This document shows, piece after piece, positions 27,081 to 38,016 of a stretch of 64,000 nt of DNA. Below the pieces are notes generated by a model that ran no database searches, was not told the origin of the DNA, and saw nothing but the letters and a program-made list of their open reading frames with translations. Made by a program: the position numbers and the translations under genes. The stretch is from Phycisphaerae bacterium (lineage in GTDB: Bacteria; Planctomycetota; Phycisphaerae; Phycisphaerales; SM1A02), in contig JAEUIT010000086.1 in the NCBI GenBank assembly GCA_016795035.1, forward strand, positions 180,023 through 244,022, in the 5' to 3' direction. How positions within the stretch are numbered: the stretch's first letter is position 1; each line of letters starts with the position of its first letter.

Positions 27081-28427
27081 TCACATGTTCTCGAAGTGCA
27101 ACGACTCGCCGAGACGCGGATCGCGTTCGCACACGAGCGGGTACGCGCGGCAAGACCGCAGCGTGCAGAAACCGAAGAGGCCAACCATGCCCGCGAGCAG
27201 GATGAAGTTGATCGGCGTGAAGAAATGCGTCGAGGTGTCGGAGAACTCCGCGAACGCCTCGCTGAATCGCTCGAACTGCGTGAGGTCGTGCGGGATCCTC
27301 GGCATGATGAGCCAGTAGAGATCGAGCCACGCGAACGCGAGCATCCAGATCGCGCCGAGCGAGAGGACGAGCGGCATGCGCTTCGGCCACCTCGAGATGA
27401 ACCCGATGAACGGGATGATGAAGTGACCGAAGAGGAGGACGAGGCTGAACGGTCCCCAGCCGCCGACTTGGCGGGCGAGGAACCAGGTCGTCTCTTCCGG
27501 CACGTTCGCGTACCAGATCAGCATGTACTGACTGAAGCCGATGTAGGCCCAGAAGACCATGCCGAACGCGAAGAGCAACTTGCCCATGTCCTGGTAGTGC
27601 TCGGTCGTGATGGCGTGCGTGAGCGCGCCGACCGACTGGAGACGAACGCAGAGCAGGATGAGCCCGGCAAAGCCGGCGGTCGCACAGCCGCAGAAGAAGT
27701 ACACGCCGAACATCGTGCTGAACCACGCCGGCGAGAGCGACATGATCCAGTCGAAGGAGGCGAAGGTCACCGAGAGCGCGAAGAGGATCGCCGCGGGGGC
27801 AGCGAACTTCTGCATGAAGGCGATGTTGTTGCGGTCGCCGGTCGCGCCGAGCCGCAGGCTTCGGTTGAGGAAGACGTGCGCGAGGAACGCCCAGATCGCG
27901 AAGTACGCGATCGCGCGGGCCCAGAAGAAGTCGCCGTCAAAGAGCCCGAAGAGCGAGAAGTACCCGATCTTCTTTTCGATCAGGTGCCACTCGGCGATGT
28001 TGTTGTTCTTCATCGTCGCGGGATCGGCCCACGGCCAGAGCAGGCCGGCCTTGCCGCGGAACCAGAGCCACCCGAACGGGATGATCCAGAGCGCCCAGAT
28101 CCAACGAAGGTTGCTCGCAAGGAGCTCCGCCGGCCGGCGCACCACGACGGACCATCCGGCCCGCGTGAGGTGCTGCACGAAGACGAAGAAGAGTCCACCG
28201 AGCGAGATCGCGAGCACGAAGCAGAAGCTCACGAGGTAGGAGCGCCAGAAGAAGTCTTCCGACACACCCATCCAGCCGTTCAGGCCGATGAGAAGGCCGA
28301 GCGCGAGGCAGCCCGCGCCCAAGATGCCCAGCCCCAACTGAAGCGACGCGCCGATGTCGCCGAGCCCCGTCTTGTCGAGCGGGGTGAGGCGTTGGACGTG
28401 TCCAGAGGTCGAATGCGAGTGGCTCAT
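27081..28427 (-). CDS. actF: Alternative complex III subunit ActF (NrfD-like)
   Basis: A 448-residue integral protein with ten predicted spans and an N-terminal His-rich stretch (MSHSHSTSGH). Matches to ActF are the FFWRSYLVSFCFVLAISLGGLFFVFVQHLTRAGW block, SFDWIMSLSPAWFSTMFGVYFF, and WAYIGFSQYMLIWYANVPEE. ActF and ActC are paralogous membrane subunits of the quinol:cytochrome c/oxidase electron transfer complex. ATG 28427 is preferred over an upstream GTG at 28478. Confidence 0.93.
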   Translation of the reverse strand: MSHSHSTSGHVQRLTPLDKTGLGDIGASLQLGLGILGAGCLALGLLIGLNGWMGVSEDFFWRSYLVSFCFVLAISLGGLFFVFVQHLTRAGWSVVVRRPAELLASNLRWIWALWIIPFGWLWFRGKAGLLWPWADPATMKNNNIAEWHLIEKKIGYFSLFGLFDGDFFWARAIAYFAIWAFLAHVFLNRSLRLGATGDRNNIAFMQKFAAPAAILFALSVTFASFDWIMSLSPAWFSTMFGVYFFCGCATAGFAGLILLCVRLQSVGALTHAITTEHYQDMGKLLFAFGMVFWAYIGFSQYMLIWYANVPEETTWFLARQVGGWGPFSLVLLFGHFIIPFIGFISRWPKRMPLVLSLGAIWMLAFAWLDLYWLIMPRIPHDLTQFERFSEAFAEFSDTSTHFFTPINFILLAGMVGLFGFCTLRSCRAYPLVCERDPRLGESLHFENM

Positions 28428-28487
28428 GCGTTCACCGAAGCGGAAGGTCGTGCGACCAGCCGGCGCGACGGCCGGCACAGCTGAGGG

Positions 28488-29183
28488 TTAGGGCTTCTTC
28501 AATCCAGCGCGACGATCCGGCGGAACGTCCTGGAGGCTGGCGTCTTGGCTCAGCTGAAGCGCCTTCACATAGGCCGCGATCGCCCAGCGATCTTCGACCG
28601 GAACTTGCGAGCCATAGCCCGCCATCGTGCGGACGCCGTGCTTGACCGTGTAGTAGATCTGACCGATCGGCTGCGGCCGCACCGTCGGATCGTGCAAGCT
28701 CTTCGCGGGAACCCACGACGTGTCGTTGGGCGGGCCGTCCGCGTTGTCCATCAGCGCTTGTGCGCGGCGGTTCACCATGCCGTCGCCGTATCCGGCGTAC
28801 CCATGGCAGACCGCACAATAGATGTTGAATCGCTCTTGGCCACGCGCGAGGAGCGCGTTCTTGTCGACATCCTTGAACTGCGCGGGGAGGGAGATCGCCC
28901 AATCGCCGTTCGCGGTGACGCCTTCAGACCAGTGCGGATCGAGATCCGCCTCGCCGACGGCGACCGTGCCCGGCACGATCGGACGCGCCGCGCGGGTGTC
29001 GGCGAAGAGGTCGCTCGGCGCCTGCGCCTTGAACTTCGGCTGCATGTCCATATCCCAGAAGATGTGGACCGGGCGGCCGGTGCTCTGCGTCTCGCGAATC
29101 CAGCCGATCGCAAAGGGCGGGATCAGGAGCAGCGACGCCAACACGCCGCCGATGTAGATGAGCGGTCGGGGAATGCTGATCAT
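28488..29183 (-). CDS. actE: Alternative complex III subunit ActE (monoheme cytochrome c)
   Basis: A 231-residue protein with an N-terminal membrane/lipid anchor (IYIGGVLASLLLIPPFAIGW), RPVHIFWDMDMQPKFKAQ as in ActE families, and one heme site CAVCHG (about residues 122-127). The Met ligand is probably in TMAGYGSQVP (about 185). ActE carries electrons between the pentaheme ActA and the oxidase. Its start overlaps the actD stop (ATGA). Confidence 0.93.
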   Translation of the reverse strand: MISIPRPLIYIGGVLASLLLIPPFAIGWIRETQSTGRPVHIFWDMDMQPKFKAQAPSDLFADTRAARPIVPGTVAVGEADLDPHWSEGVTANGDWAISLPAQFKDVDKNALLARGQERFNIYCAVCHGYAGYGDGMVNRRAQALMDNADGPPNDTSWVPAKSLHDPTVRPQPIGQIYYTVKHGVRTMAGYGSQVPVEDRWAIAAYVKALQLSQDASLQDVPPDRRAGLKKP

Positions 29184-29821
29184 TCGTCAATCGCCTCCAC
29201 CGCGATTGGGTTGAGAGACTTGAGGAAGGCCTCGGTCTTGCCGCGCAGGAACTTGGGATCACGAGCTTCGACCACGATGAAGAAGCGGTCGTTCGTGACC
29301 CGCGCGAATCGCCGGCTCGCGAAGAGCGGGTGATAGAGCTGCGGCAAGCCGTTCATGAGGAACATCCCGAACACGGTCGTGAGCGCCGCGAACAGGATGG
29401 TCAGTTCGAACATGACCGGGATGAAGGCCGGAAGGCTGAGAAGCGGCTTGCCCGAGATGAGGAACGGGTAGCCCGTCACGTCAAGCATCGGGAGCCAGTC
29501 CGGCGCGTGCGTCGACCAGTTGGTCGAGTTCGTGAAAGCCTGGAGGACGAACGCCGCGGTGGTGCCGCCGGCACCGGCGAAGAACACGATCACCGGAAGG
29601 ATCGTGCGCTTGATGCCCATCGCCTTGTCGAGGCCGTGGACCGGGAACGGCGTGCAGGCGTCCCAGTAGCGGAAGCCTTCCGACTTCACGCGCTCCGCGG
29701 CGTGCATGAGCGCGCCGGGCGTGTCGAACTCGGCAATGAGGCCGTAGGGCCGCGACTTCGCGCCGGCGCTTTCGCCGTGCGTGTGGCCCGCGGTGTTCGG
29801 GTGCGCAATCGTCGACGACAT
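29180..29821 (-). CDS. actD: Alternative complex III subunit ActD (DUF3341)
   Basis: A 213-residue protein. The DUF3341 domain begins YGLIAEFDTPGALMHAAERVKSEGFRYWD and PFPVHGLDKAMGIKRT; two membrane helices lie at about residues 80-105 and 130-155. An N-terminal His-rich tract (HPNTAGHTHGES) precedes it. ATG 29821 lies just past the actC stop; an upstream ATG at 29860 would add 13 residues and overlap actC. The subunit is a membrane component of ACIII of unproven role. Confidence 0.9.
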   Translation of the reverse strand: MSSTIAHPNTAGHTHGESAGAKSRPYGLIAEFDTPGALMHAAERVKSEGFRYWDACTPFPVHGLDKAMGIKRTILPVIVFFAGAGGTTAAFVLQAFTNSTNWSTHAPDWLPMLDVTGYPFLISGKPLLSLPAFIPVMFELTILFAALTTVFGMFLMNGLPQLYHPLFASRRFARVTNDRFFIVVEARDPKFLRGKTEAFLKSLNPIAVEAIDE

Positions 29822-29822
29822 C

Positions 29823-31258
<1,436 letters not shown>

Positions 31259-31262
<4 letters not shown>

Positions 31263-34200
31263 GAGAGCACCTCCGTCACCCGCGCGATGCCGTTACGGAT
31301 CGCGCTTCCGTGCGTGGTGCCTTCCGCACCATGATCGTGGCCATGGTCATGATCATGCCCATGGTCGTGACCGTGGTCATCGCCATGGCCGTGGTCGTGG
31401 CCGATGTGCATGAGTTCCTCCGACGCCGACGGGTTCGTGACCCGGGCGAGGTACTTGAGTCGCGGCTTCGTGTGCAGCTCTTCGAGCATGCCGTACGCGC
31501 GCTTGTCGGCGTGCGCCTGGGCCACGAGGCTCGACGAGTCGTTGAGGTCGCCGAACGTGATCGCCTGCGTCGGGCAGGCGTCGGAGCAGGCGGTCGTCAT
31601 CGCGCCGTCGGGGATCGACCAGTTGGCCGAACCCGCGGTGCCGCCCTGCTTCGCCCACGCGTTCTTGTAGGTGATCTTGTTCTTCTGGATGCGCTGCACG
31701 CAGAAGGTGCACTTCTCCATCACGCCGCGCGAACGCACCGTGACTTCGGGGTTGAACTGCATCTTCTTCCACTCGCCCGTGCCTTCGTGGAAGTCACGGA
31801 AGTAGTAGCCCTTGTCGACGACGAAGAACTGCTCCTGACGATCCGGCACCTTGCGGTGGTAGTCGAAGAAGTTGAAGCGACGGACCTTGTACGGGCAGTT
31901 GTTGCTGCAGTAGCGCGTGCCGATGCAGCGGTTGTAGACCATCACGTTCAGGCCGTTGACGTCGTGGACCGTGGCCGCGACCGGGCAGACCTGTTCGCAC
32001 GGCGCGTTCTCGCAGTGCTGGCATGAAACCGGCTGCGTCGTCACGGCGACCGGACGATTCGTGTCCGAGCCGAGGAAGTAGCGGTCGATGCGCATCCAGT
32101 GCATCTCGCGGCCGCGCATCACTTGGGCCTTGCCGACGACCGGGATGTTGTTCTCCGCCTGGCACGCGGTCACGCACGCGCCGCAGCCGGTGCACGCCGC
32201 GAGGTCGATCGCCATCGCCCAGCGGAACTTCGCGCCGTCGAGGTTCGATTCGTCCCAAAGCGAGATGCGGCTCGCGACGTGCGCCCGATGCTTCGCGAAG
32301 TCGGGCTCGGTGCGATAGGTCTTGAGCGTGTCCTGACGGACGAGCGACGGAAGACGATCCTGAATGCCCTGCTCCGGGATCGCCTTGATCGCCGCTTCGG
32401 CGACGCCGTGATCCTGGGTGTGGGCGAAGGGATACGTGCCGTCGAGCTTCGAGACGTTCGCGCCGCGGGCGATGCCCATCGCGTCGCTCGTGCGGATCGC
32501 GTAGGCGTTGAAGCCGGCGTCCTTCGCGATCGCGCCGCCGAGTTCGCCGCGACCGTAGCCGAGGTTCAGGCGGATCGAGCGATCGGCCATGCCGGGGACG
32601 AGCCACGCCGCGGCTTCGAGCGTCTTGCCGCTCGCCGAGATCGAGACCTTGTCGCCATTCTTGAGGCCGAGTCGTTCGCCCATCGCGACCGACATGTAGG
32701 CCGCGTTGTCCCAGGTGATCTTGCTGACCGGATCGGGCAACTCCTGGAGCCAGGCGTTATTCGCGAAGCGACCGTCGTAGACCTTCGGGCACGCCGCGAA
32801 GGTGACTTCGACGGCGTCGCCGCCGGCGGCCGGAAGCGCCGCGAGCTCCTTGAGGACCGCGGCCTCGTTCGCCGAAGGCTTGGCCGGCGTCCACGCGGTG
32901 TTAGGTACGACGCCGTCGTTGAGCGCCGTGCGCCACTTCGCGGCGAAGTCGGCGCCTTCGGACTTGAGCGTCGCCATCCACGTGCGCCGCACGACCGACT
33001 GGCCGTCGCGCGGATCCTCGTTCATGAGTTCCGCGCACAGCTCGATCGCGCTCAGGCCGCCCTGGTCGGCCTCGAGCATCGGGGCGATGAGCGGCTGCTG
33101 CGGCGCGATGGTGCCGTCGTACGCACGCGTGTCGCCCCACGACTCGAGGAAGTGCGACTGCGGCACGTGCCACGTGCAGGCCTTTGCCGTCTCGTTCGCG
33201 TGATAGCCGAGGTGCACGCTCTCGCCGACCTTGCCGAAGGCGGCTGCAACGCCGAGATCGGCCGGGGCGTCGTAGACGGGGTTGCCGCCGAGGATCGCGA
33301 GCGTCTTGACTTGGCCCGCATTGATCGCGTCGACGAGCGCCTTGAGGTCGCCGACGGCCGTGCGGCCCTTCTCGGAGACCTGGACGTAGCTGACGGTCTT
33401 GTCGCGGGCGTTGAGCTTGTCGTTCAGGAGCGCCGCGAGCGCGTGCACCGCGGCCGGCTGGCCGGGGCCTGCAACGACGACGCAGCTTCCCGTGGCCTTG
33501 TTCGCCTCGAGATCCGCGATGAGCGCGGCGAGGATCTTCTCGTCGTGCTCGGTGAGCGTGGGCTTCGCCGGAGCGCTGCCGACGCCGAGCGCCGCCGCGA
33601 TCGTCGCCGCGACCGCCGCCACGTCGCTCGAGCGGGCGACGACGCGTTCGTCGGCGCTCATGCCGGTGACCGTGAGCGCGCTTTCGACGACGTACAGGCG
33701 GCTCATCTCCTGCGTGGCCGCGTCCTTGTTGCCGAACGGGATGCGCCGCGACGCCGCGAAGTCGCGCGAGTGACGCACCGCGTTCGGGTGCGTCATGAGG
33801 AAGTCGGAATCGAGGCTGACGATGACCTTCGCGTTCGCGAGGTTCAGGATCGGCCGCATCGGCTGGCCGAACGCGATCTCGGTGCCCTGCCGCTCGGCGT
33901 CGTCATTCACCGCCGACCACTCGAACCACTTCGCGCCGGGGAACTTCTTGGTGAGGCGCGCCTTCATGTCGGCGAGCGACGGGCTCGACGAGGGCTGCGA
34001 GAGGATCGCGAGGCCGTCCTTCGAGAGCGACGCGCACCACTCGCGGAACTTCGCGATGGACGACTTCGTGCCCTTCTGCGTGATCGTGCGGCTGCGATCG
34101 GGGTCGTAGAGCTCGAGGATCGTCGCTTGCGTGATCGAATCGGAGGAGCCGAGGTTGCCCGAGTGCTTCGCGTTGCCGTCGACCTTGATAGGTCGCGCGT

Positions 34201-34678
34201 CGACGCTCGTCACCATGAGGCCGCGGCCGACGCCGTCGAGCTCCCAGCTCGTCGCGTACTTCACCGGCGTGCCGGGAATGCGATTCTCCGGGCGGTTCGC
34301 GTACTCCTTGAGGTACTGCTCGGGAAGGCGCCGGCAACCCGCGGTCGCGGCGCCGGCGAGCGCGAGGCTCGCGCCCATGACCTTGAGGAACGTGCGGCGA
34401 TCGTCGTCGTTGAGTTCGCTCGCGCCTTCCTGGAACTCGTTGTTGGCCCACCGCTCGAACTCGGCGGTGTTGTTCTTGTCGTCGATGCTGCGCCAGAAGA
34501 CCTTCGAGGGAGACTCGACGACCTCGTCGTTGCAGCCGTGCCCGTTCGTCGAGGTCGAGCCGCATCCGCAGCCGCCGCCGTTCGAACTCGCCTTCGCATT
34601 GGGACTCGTCGAGTCGACGACCGGTAGCGCGATCGACGCTCGACGTTCACCTTCACCTGTCATTGCTCGTTCGTGCAT
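31259..34678 (-). CDS. actB: Alternative complex III subunit ActB (molybdopterin-like domain fused to Fe-S domain)
   Basis: A 1139-residue protein. A twin-arginine signal RRTFLKVMGASLALAGAATAGC (about residues 94-115) ends in a lipobox-like Cys. Residues 130-800 are a molybdopterin-oxidoreductase-like domain, known in ActB to lack the metal cofactor. A ferredoxin domain follows from about residue 825: CTGCGACVTAC, CQHCENAPCEQVCP, CIGTRYCSNNCP and CTFCVQRI plus CSDACPTQA, enough for three [4Fe-4S] and one [3Fe-4S] cluster as in the family. The C-terminus has a very His-rich tract (HDHGHGDDHGHDHGHDHDHG). Start: ATG 34678 or 34663; no strong Shine-Dalgarno decides. Confidence 0.95.
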
Positions 34679-34821
34679 GGCGTTCGGTTGCACTCCGTTC
34701 CTGTATGCCGGGCGACCGAGGTCGTCCGGAAAGCCCGAGCGGGTCGGGCGGCTAGCGTTCGTGATGGGCAGTTCGGGGAATTACGGCAGTTCCGTCGAGC
34801 GGAAACGACGACGGCGACGCG

Positions 34822-35472
34822 TCAGCGGTGACACGTCGAGCAGTCTTCGCTCGGCTTGATGAGGAACTGCGACTTCAGCGACTCGCGCTCTTCGCGCGAG
34901 AGCGACTGCATGTCGAAGGTCATGTTGGTCATCTCCGACGGCGGTCGGAGGTTGTTGATCGGGTCGCGGTGGCAATCGAGGCACCAGCCCATCGAGAGCG
35001 GTGCGTAGCGATAGACGACTTCCATGCGATCGATGCGGCCGTGGCAGGTCACGCAGCCGACGCCGCGATTCACGTGGGCCGAGTGATCGAAGTACGCGTA
35101 GTCGCCGAGCTTGTGGACCTTGATCCAGGTGACCGGGTTACCCGTCGTCGCCGATTCGCGAAGGGCTTCGAGCTTCGGGCTCGAAGGACGAATCCCGGTG
35201 TGGCAGTTCATGCACGTCTGCGTCGGAGGCACGGCGGCGAAGCCGGAGCGCTCGACGGTGTTGTGGCAGTACCGACAGTCCATGCCTAACTGCCCGGCGT
35301 GCAGCTCGTGGCTGAACGGGATCGGCTGGTTCGGTTGGTAGCCGACCTCGAGCGTCTTCGGGCTGAAGCCGTAGGCAACGAAGAGAACCGCGTAGAGCGG
35401 CACAACTGCGCCGACCATGAGAAGTGTCGGCAACAGAAGGTTCGACCAGCGTGGAAAGAGGAATCGACTCAT
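34822..35472 (-). CDS. actA: Alternative complex III subunit ActA (pentaheme cytochrome c)
   Basis: A 216-residue protein with one N-terminal membrane anchor (LLLPTLLMVGAVVPLYAVLFVAYG) and five CxxCH heme sites: CRYCH (66-70), CMNCH (87-91), CVTCH (140-144), CLDCH (164-168) and CSTCH (211-215). This is the ActA pentaheme pattern, which routes electrons from the Fe-S protein to ActE. It is the first gene of the operon; a CRP-like dyad lies 41-57 bases upstream. Confidence 0.96.
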   Translation of the reverse strand: MSRFLFPRWSNLLLPTLLMVGAVVPLYAVLFVAYGFSPKTLEVGYQPNQPIPFSHELHAGQLGMDCRYCHNTVERSGFAAVPPTQTCMNCHTGIRPSSPKLEALRESATTGNPVTWIKVHKLGDYAYFDHSAHVNRGVGCVTCHGRIDRMEVVYRYAPLSMGWCLDCHRDPINNLRPPSEMTNMTFDMQSLSREERESLKSQFLIKPSEDCSTCHR

Positions 35473-35919
35473 GCGTCACCTGATGGGGCCACTGGAACGG
35501 CCACGACCGACTCTGTGCAATTTTTCACAAAGTCGACCAGAGATGGTAAGGAAAGCGGATAGACGCGTCAATGAATCGGCCCGCGTCCGCAGCCGGCGGG
35601 AAAAGTCGCCGCCCCCGGTCGATGGCACGTCTTGACGGGTACCCCGGACCGGAGAGCCGGCCGCGTGGCCGGCGGGCGACCGCTCGGCGCGCCGAACCGG
35701 GACCGTCGGAGGAGTCCTGCGAGCGAAGAAGTCGCGCGCGTCGTGCGACAGCGTCCGCGCGTCGCGGAGCTGTATCGAGAGAAGGAGATAGCGCGTGCCC
35801 GTGCGTTTCGCGTGACTCCTGACGAAGAGCGGCGCCTTGCTCGCCGTTCAACGGGCGCGAACTGTAACGGAAGTCCACGAGGTGCGCAAGGTCGTGAGAG
35901 AGACGAGTACGCTGCGCTC
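35473..35919. other. 447-base gap between actA and the EIIA-like gene
   Basis: Apart from the CRP-like site and a perfect 7-bp hairpin (GCCGGCC-GCGT-GGCCGGC, 35656-35673) I see no recognised element. The plus frame of the EIIA gene is open back to 35632; part of that extension (translation near 35720-35850) looks helical and charged, but other parts look non-coding. The region could be a long leader or an N-terminal extension of the EIIA-like protein. Confidence 0.4.
35514..35529. promoter_or_regulatory. CRP/FNR-family-like operator upstream of the respiratory operon
   Basis: TGTGC-AATTTT-TCACA differs from the TGTGA-N6-TCACA consensus of CRP-family regulators at one base. It lies 41-57 bases before the actA ATG, in a small AT-rich island in an otherwise GC-rich region. 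Regulation of ACIII/caa3 by a CRP/FNR-type protein (oxygen or redox) would fit but is inference. Confidence 0.45.
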
Positions 35920-36381
35920 GTGGCGCTTGAGCCGTATCTTCGTCGCACCGCAGCGATCCTAGAAGAGGGCCCGCTCACGCGCGACGACCTCATCGCGAGG
36001 ATCGCCGCGTGCGTTGCTGCCCACGCGCCAACGCTTCGGCTCGAGGCGGTGCGCGACGCAACGCTCGCGCGCGAAGGCGCCGGACTCACGGTCACGGGCG
36101 ACGGCGTTGCCTTTCCCCACGCCAGTCTCGACGCGGCTTCCGAACCGCTTGTTGTGCCATGCCTTGTGCGTCACGGCGTCTCGTTCGCCGACACCCTGCC
36201 ACCCGCACGCCTCATCCTCTTTAGCGTCGGCTCGCGGCGCGATCCCGGAGTTCACATCCGCATTCTGGCTCGACTCGCGCGCTGCGCCCTGAGCGCCGAC
36301 GCGCGCGAACGGCTTCTCGCCGCCACCGACGGCGCCGATCTCGTCGAACGCCTCCTCGCGGAGGATCGCTCGCATGGATAA
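35920..36381 (+). CDS. PTS EIIA-like domain protein (antiporter-associated)
   Basis: A 153-residue protein of the mannitol/fructose-type EIIA fold. The phospho-His site is FPHASLD (about residue 67), preceded by the EAVRDATLAREGAGLTVTGDGVA block typical of EIIA (E-R-E-x-G-T-G positions). It lies first in an operon with a P-II-like protein and two cation antiporters, so it is more likely regulatory than a sugar transporter part. The chosen start is GTG at 35920; an upstream frame to 35632 is possible. Confidence 0.7.
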   Translation: MALEPYLRRTAAILEEGPLTRDDLIARIAACVAAHAPTLRLEAVRDATLAREGAGLTVTGDGVAFPHASLDAASEPLVVPCLVRHGVSFADTLPPARLILFSVGSRRDPGVHIRILARLARCALSADARERLLAATDGADLVERLLAEDRSHG

Positions 36382-36778
36382 GGCAGATCCCCCGGCGGAG
36401 TACGGCGACGGCGCGTATCCGGTCGGGCCGGCGCGTTCGGCGCACCGACTTCTCATCCTGATCGCCCGCAACGACGAGGCGTTCGATCCGCTCGTCACCG
36501 GACTTCTCGACGTCGGCATCACCGGCGCGACGGTGCTCGACAGCCGCGGACTCAACGCGCTCCTGCGCGACGAGATGCCGATCTTCGCGGGGCTCGCCTC
36601 GCTCCTGCCGCGCTCGACCGGCGCGAAGGTCGTCGTCTCGATCACGACCGCGGATCGCATCGAGGCGCTCGGGCGATTCCTCGCGCAGATGCGCGAGGAC
36701 CTTCGGCCGATCGGCGCGACGCTCCCCGTCGAGCACGTCTTCGGTCTTTGGCCCGTCGCCGGAACCGAGGCGCGGTGA
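36374..36778 (+). CDS. P-II-like signalling protein (antiporter-associated)
   Basis: A 134-residue protein with a ferredoxin-like beta-alpha-beta repeat: AHRLLILIARNDEAFDPLVTGLLDVGITGATVLDSRG then AKVVVSITTADRIEALGRFLAQM. This is the fold of P-II/GlnB-like sensors without the uridylylation Tyr loop. It overlaps the EIIA gene by 8 bases and the next antiporter gene by 4. Binding of a nucleotide or metabolite to control the antiporters is inferred from context. Confidence 0.62.
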   Translation: MDKADPPAEYGDGAYPVGPARSAHRLLILIARNDEAFDPLVTGLLDVGITGATVLDSRGLNALLRDEMPIFAGLASLLPRSTGAKVVVSITTADRIEALGRFLAQMREDLRPIGATLPVEHVFGLWPVAGTEAR

Positions 36779-38016
36779 GCGCGCTCCTCGTTGCAGCCTC
36801 GGGTCCGTCGTTCACGGACCATTGGCGCGTCATCATCGCCGTCGCGATCGTCGTGGGCGTGGCGACGCTCTCGCTCACGCACACGTCGTCGCGGATTCGG
36901 CGGCACCGCGCGCTCGCGCTCTTCCTCGGCTCCGGCTGGATCGCCATCGCGCTCGGCGTTGCCATCGGCCCGAGCGGGCTGCGGCTCATCGACGCGCGCA
37001 CGCTCATGGACGCGCGCCCGCTCGCGATGCTCGCGCTGACCTGGATCGGACTCATCGTCGGCCTGCAGCTTCGCCGCGCGGTGATCGCGGCGATCCCGAG
37101 CGCGGTGTGGCGCACGATCGCGTTCGACGTTCTCGCGACGATGGCGATCGCCACCGTCGGCTGGCTCGCGCTCCGCGCGTGGATCGACGACGCGCGCTGG
37201 CTCCCCTTCGCGGTGACCGCGGCTGCCGGCGGATTCCTCGGCTGGTCACCGGAAACGCGGTCCTTCGGCCTCCGCTCGGGGAATGGCAGCGCCCGCACGT
37301 TCGTCCAGGCGACCGCCGGGCTCGCCGGCGTGGCGCTCATCCTCGCCGTCGCCTTCGCCGATCTCCTCGCGCCGACCATTGAGGGGGACGGCCTCCGCTC
37401 GCAGGGCTTCGTGGCCGCCGGCACCGCGCTCGGCCTCTTGGCGGCGCTCGGCACCGCGCTTGGCGCGCGCGTCCTTCTCGTGCGCGTGCAACGGCATCAA
37501 CCGGAGACGCTCGTGGTCCTCCTGGGCGTGATCGCGCTCCTCTCGGGCGTCGCCGATCGCCTCGACCTCTCGCCGCTCCTCATCGGCGCGGCGTGCGGGG
37601 CGACCATCGCGAACTGCCACGGGCCGTCGATGCGCGATCTCGAGACGACGATCGCCCGCGCCGAGCCCGCGCTTGCGACCGTCGTGTTCGTCATGACGGG
37701 CGTGCTGCTCCACGGCACGCACGTCGGCATCGCGCTCGTCGTTGCAGCCGCGATCGTCGCCCATCGCCTGCTCGTGAAGCCCGCCCTCGTGCGCGCCGCA
37801 CTCGGCCCCGCCGCCGCGGAGATCGACCGCGAGATCCCGCTGCGCGGCGTCACGCTGCGCGAGGCGCCGCTCGCGCTCGCGGTCGCGTGCTCGATCGTCC
37901 TTGAACACGGCGGCGGCTCGACGACGTCGCTCGCCGCGCTTGCGATCGCCGCGGCGGCGGGCGTGATCCTCCTTCCCGCGACCGTTCGCGCCGCGCACAC
38001 GGAGCCGGCGCCGTGA
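36775..38016 (+). CDS. Cation/proton antiporter (CPA2-type), first copy
   Basis: A 413-residue protein with 11-12 membrane segments of the Na+/H+ or K+/H+ exchanger fold. Recognisable core segments are LDLSPLLIGAACGATIANC and ALFLGSGWIAIALGVAIGPSG. GTG at 36775 overlaps the preceding stop (GTGA). It is followed directly by a second antiporter gene; the two chains may form a heterodimer or two separate exchangers. Ion specificity cannot be told. Confidence 0.78.
   Translation: MSALLVAASGPSFTDHWRVIIAVAIVVGVATLSLTHTSSRIRRHRALALFLGSGWIAIALGVAIGPSGLRLIDARTLMDARPLAMLALTWIGLIVGLQLRRAVIAAIPSAVWRTIAFDVLATMAIATVGWLALRAWIDDARWLPFAVTAAAGGFLGWSPETRSFGLRSGNGSARTFVQATAGLAGVALILAVAFADLLAPTIEGDGLRSQGFVAAGTALGLLAALGTALGARVLLVRVQRHQPETLVVLLGVIALLSGVADRLDLSPLLIGAACGATIANCHGPSMRDLETTIARAEPALATVVFVMTGVLLHGTHVGIALVVAAAIVAHRLLVKPALVRAALGPAAAEIDREIPLRGVTLREAPLALAVACSIVLEHGGGSTTSLAALAIAAAAGVILLPATVRAAHTEPAP

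Noticed and set aside
32099..34627. A plus-strand frame of 842 codons over actB.
   Set aside because: It is the shadow of actB, which has Fe-S motifs and a twin-arginine signal; the plus translation is low-complexity Arg/Ala/Asp.
35570..35880. Possible RNase P RNA or other housekeeping RNA in the gap after actA, because of GC-rich hairpins.
   Set aside because: I could not find the conserved helix P4 sequences of RNase P, tmRNA ends or an SRP-type loop on either strand.
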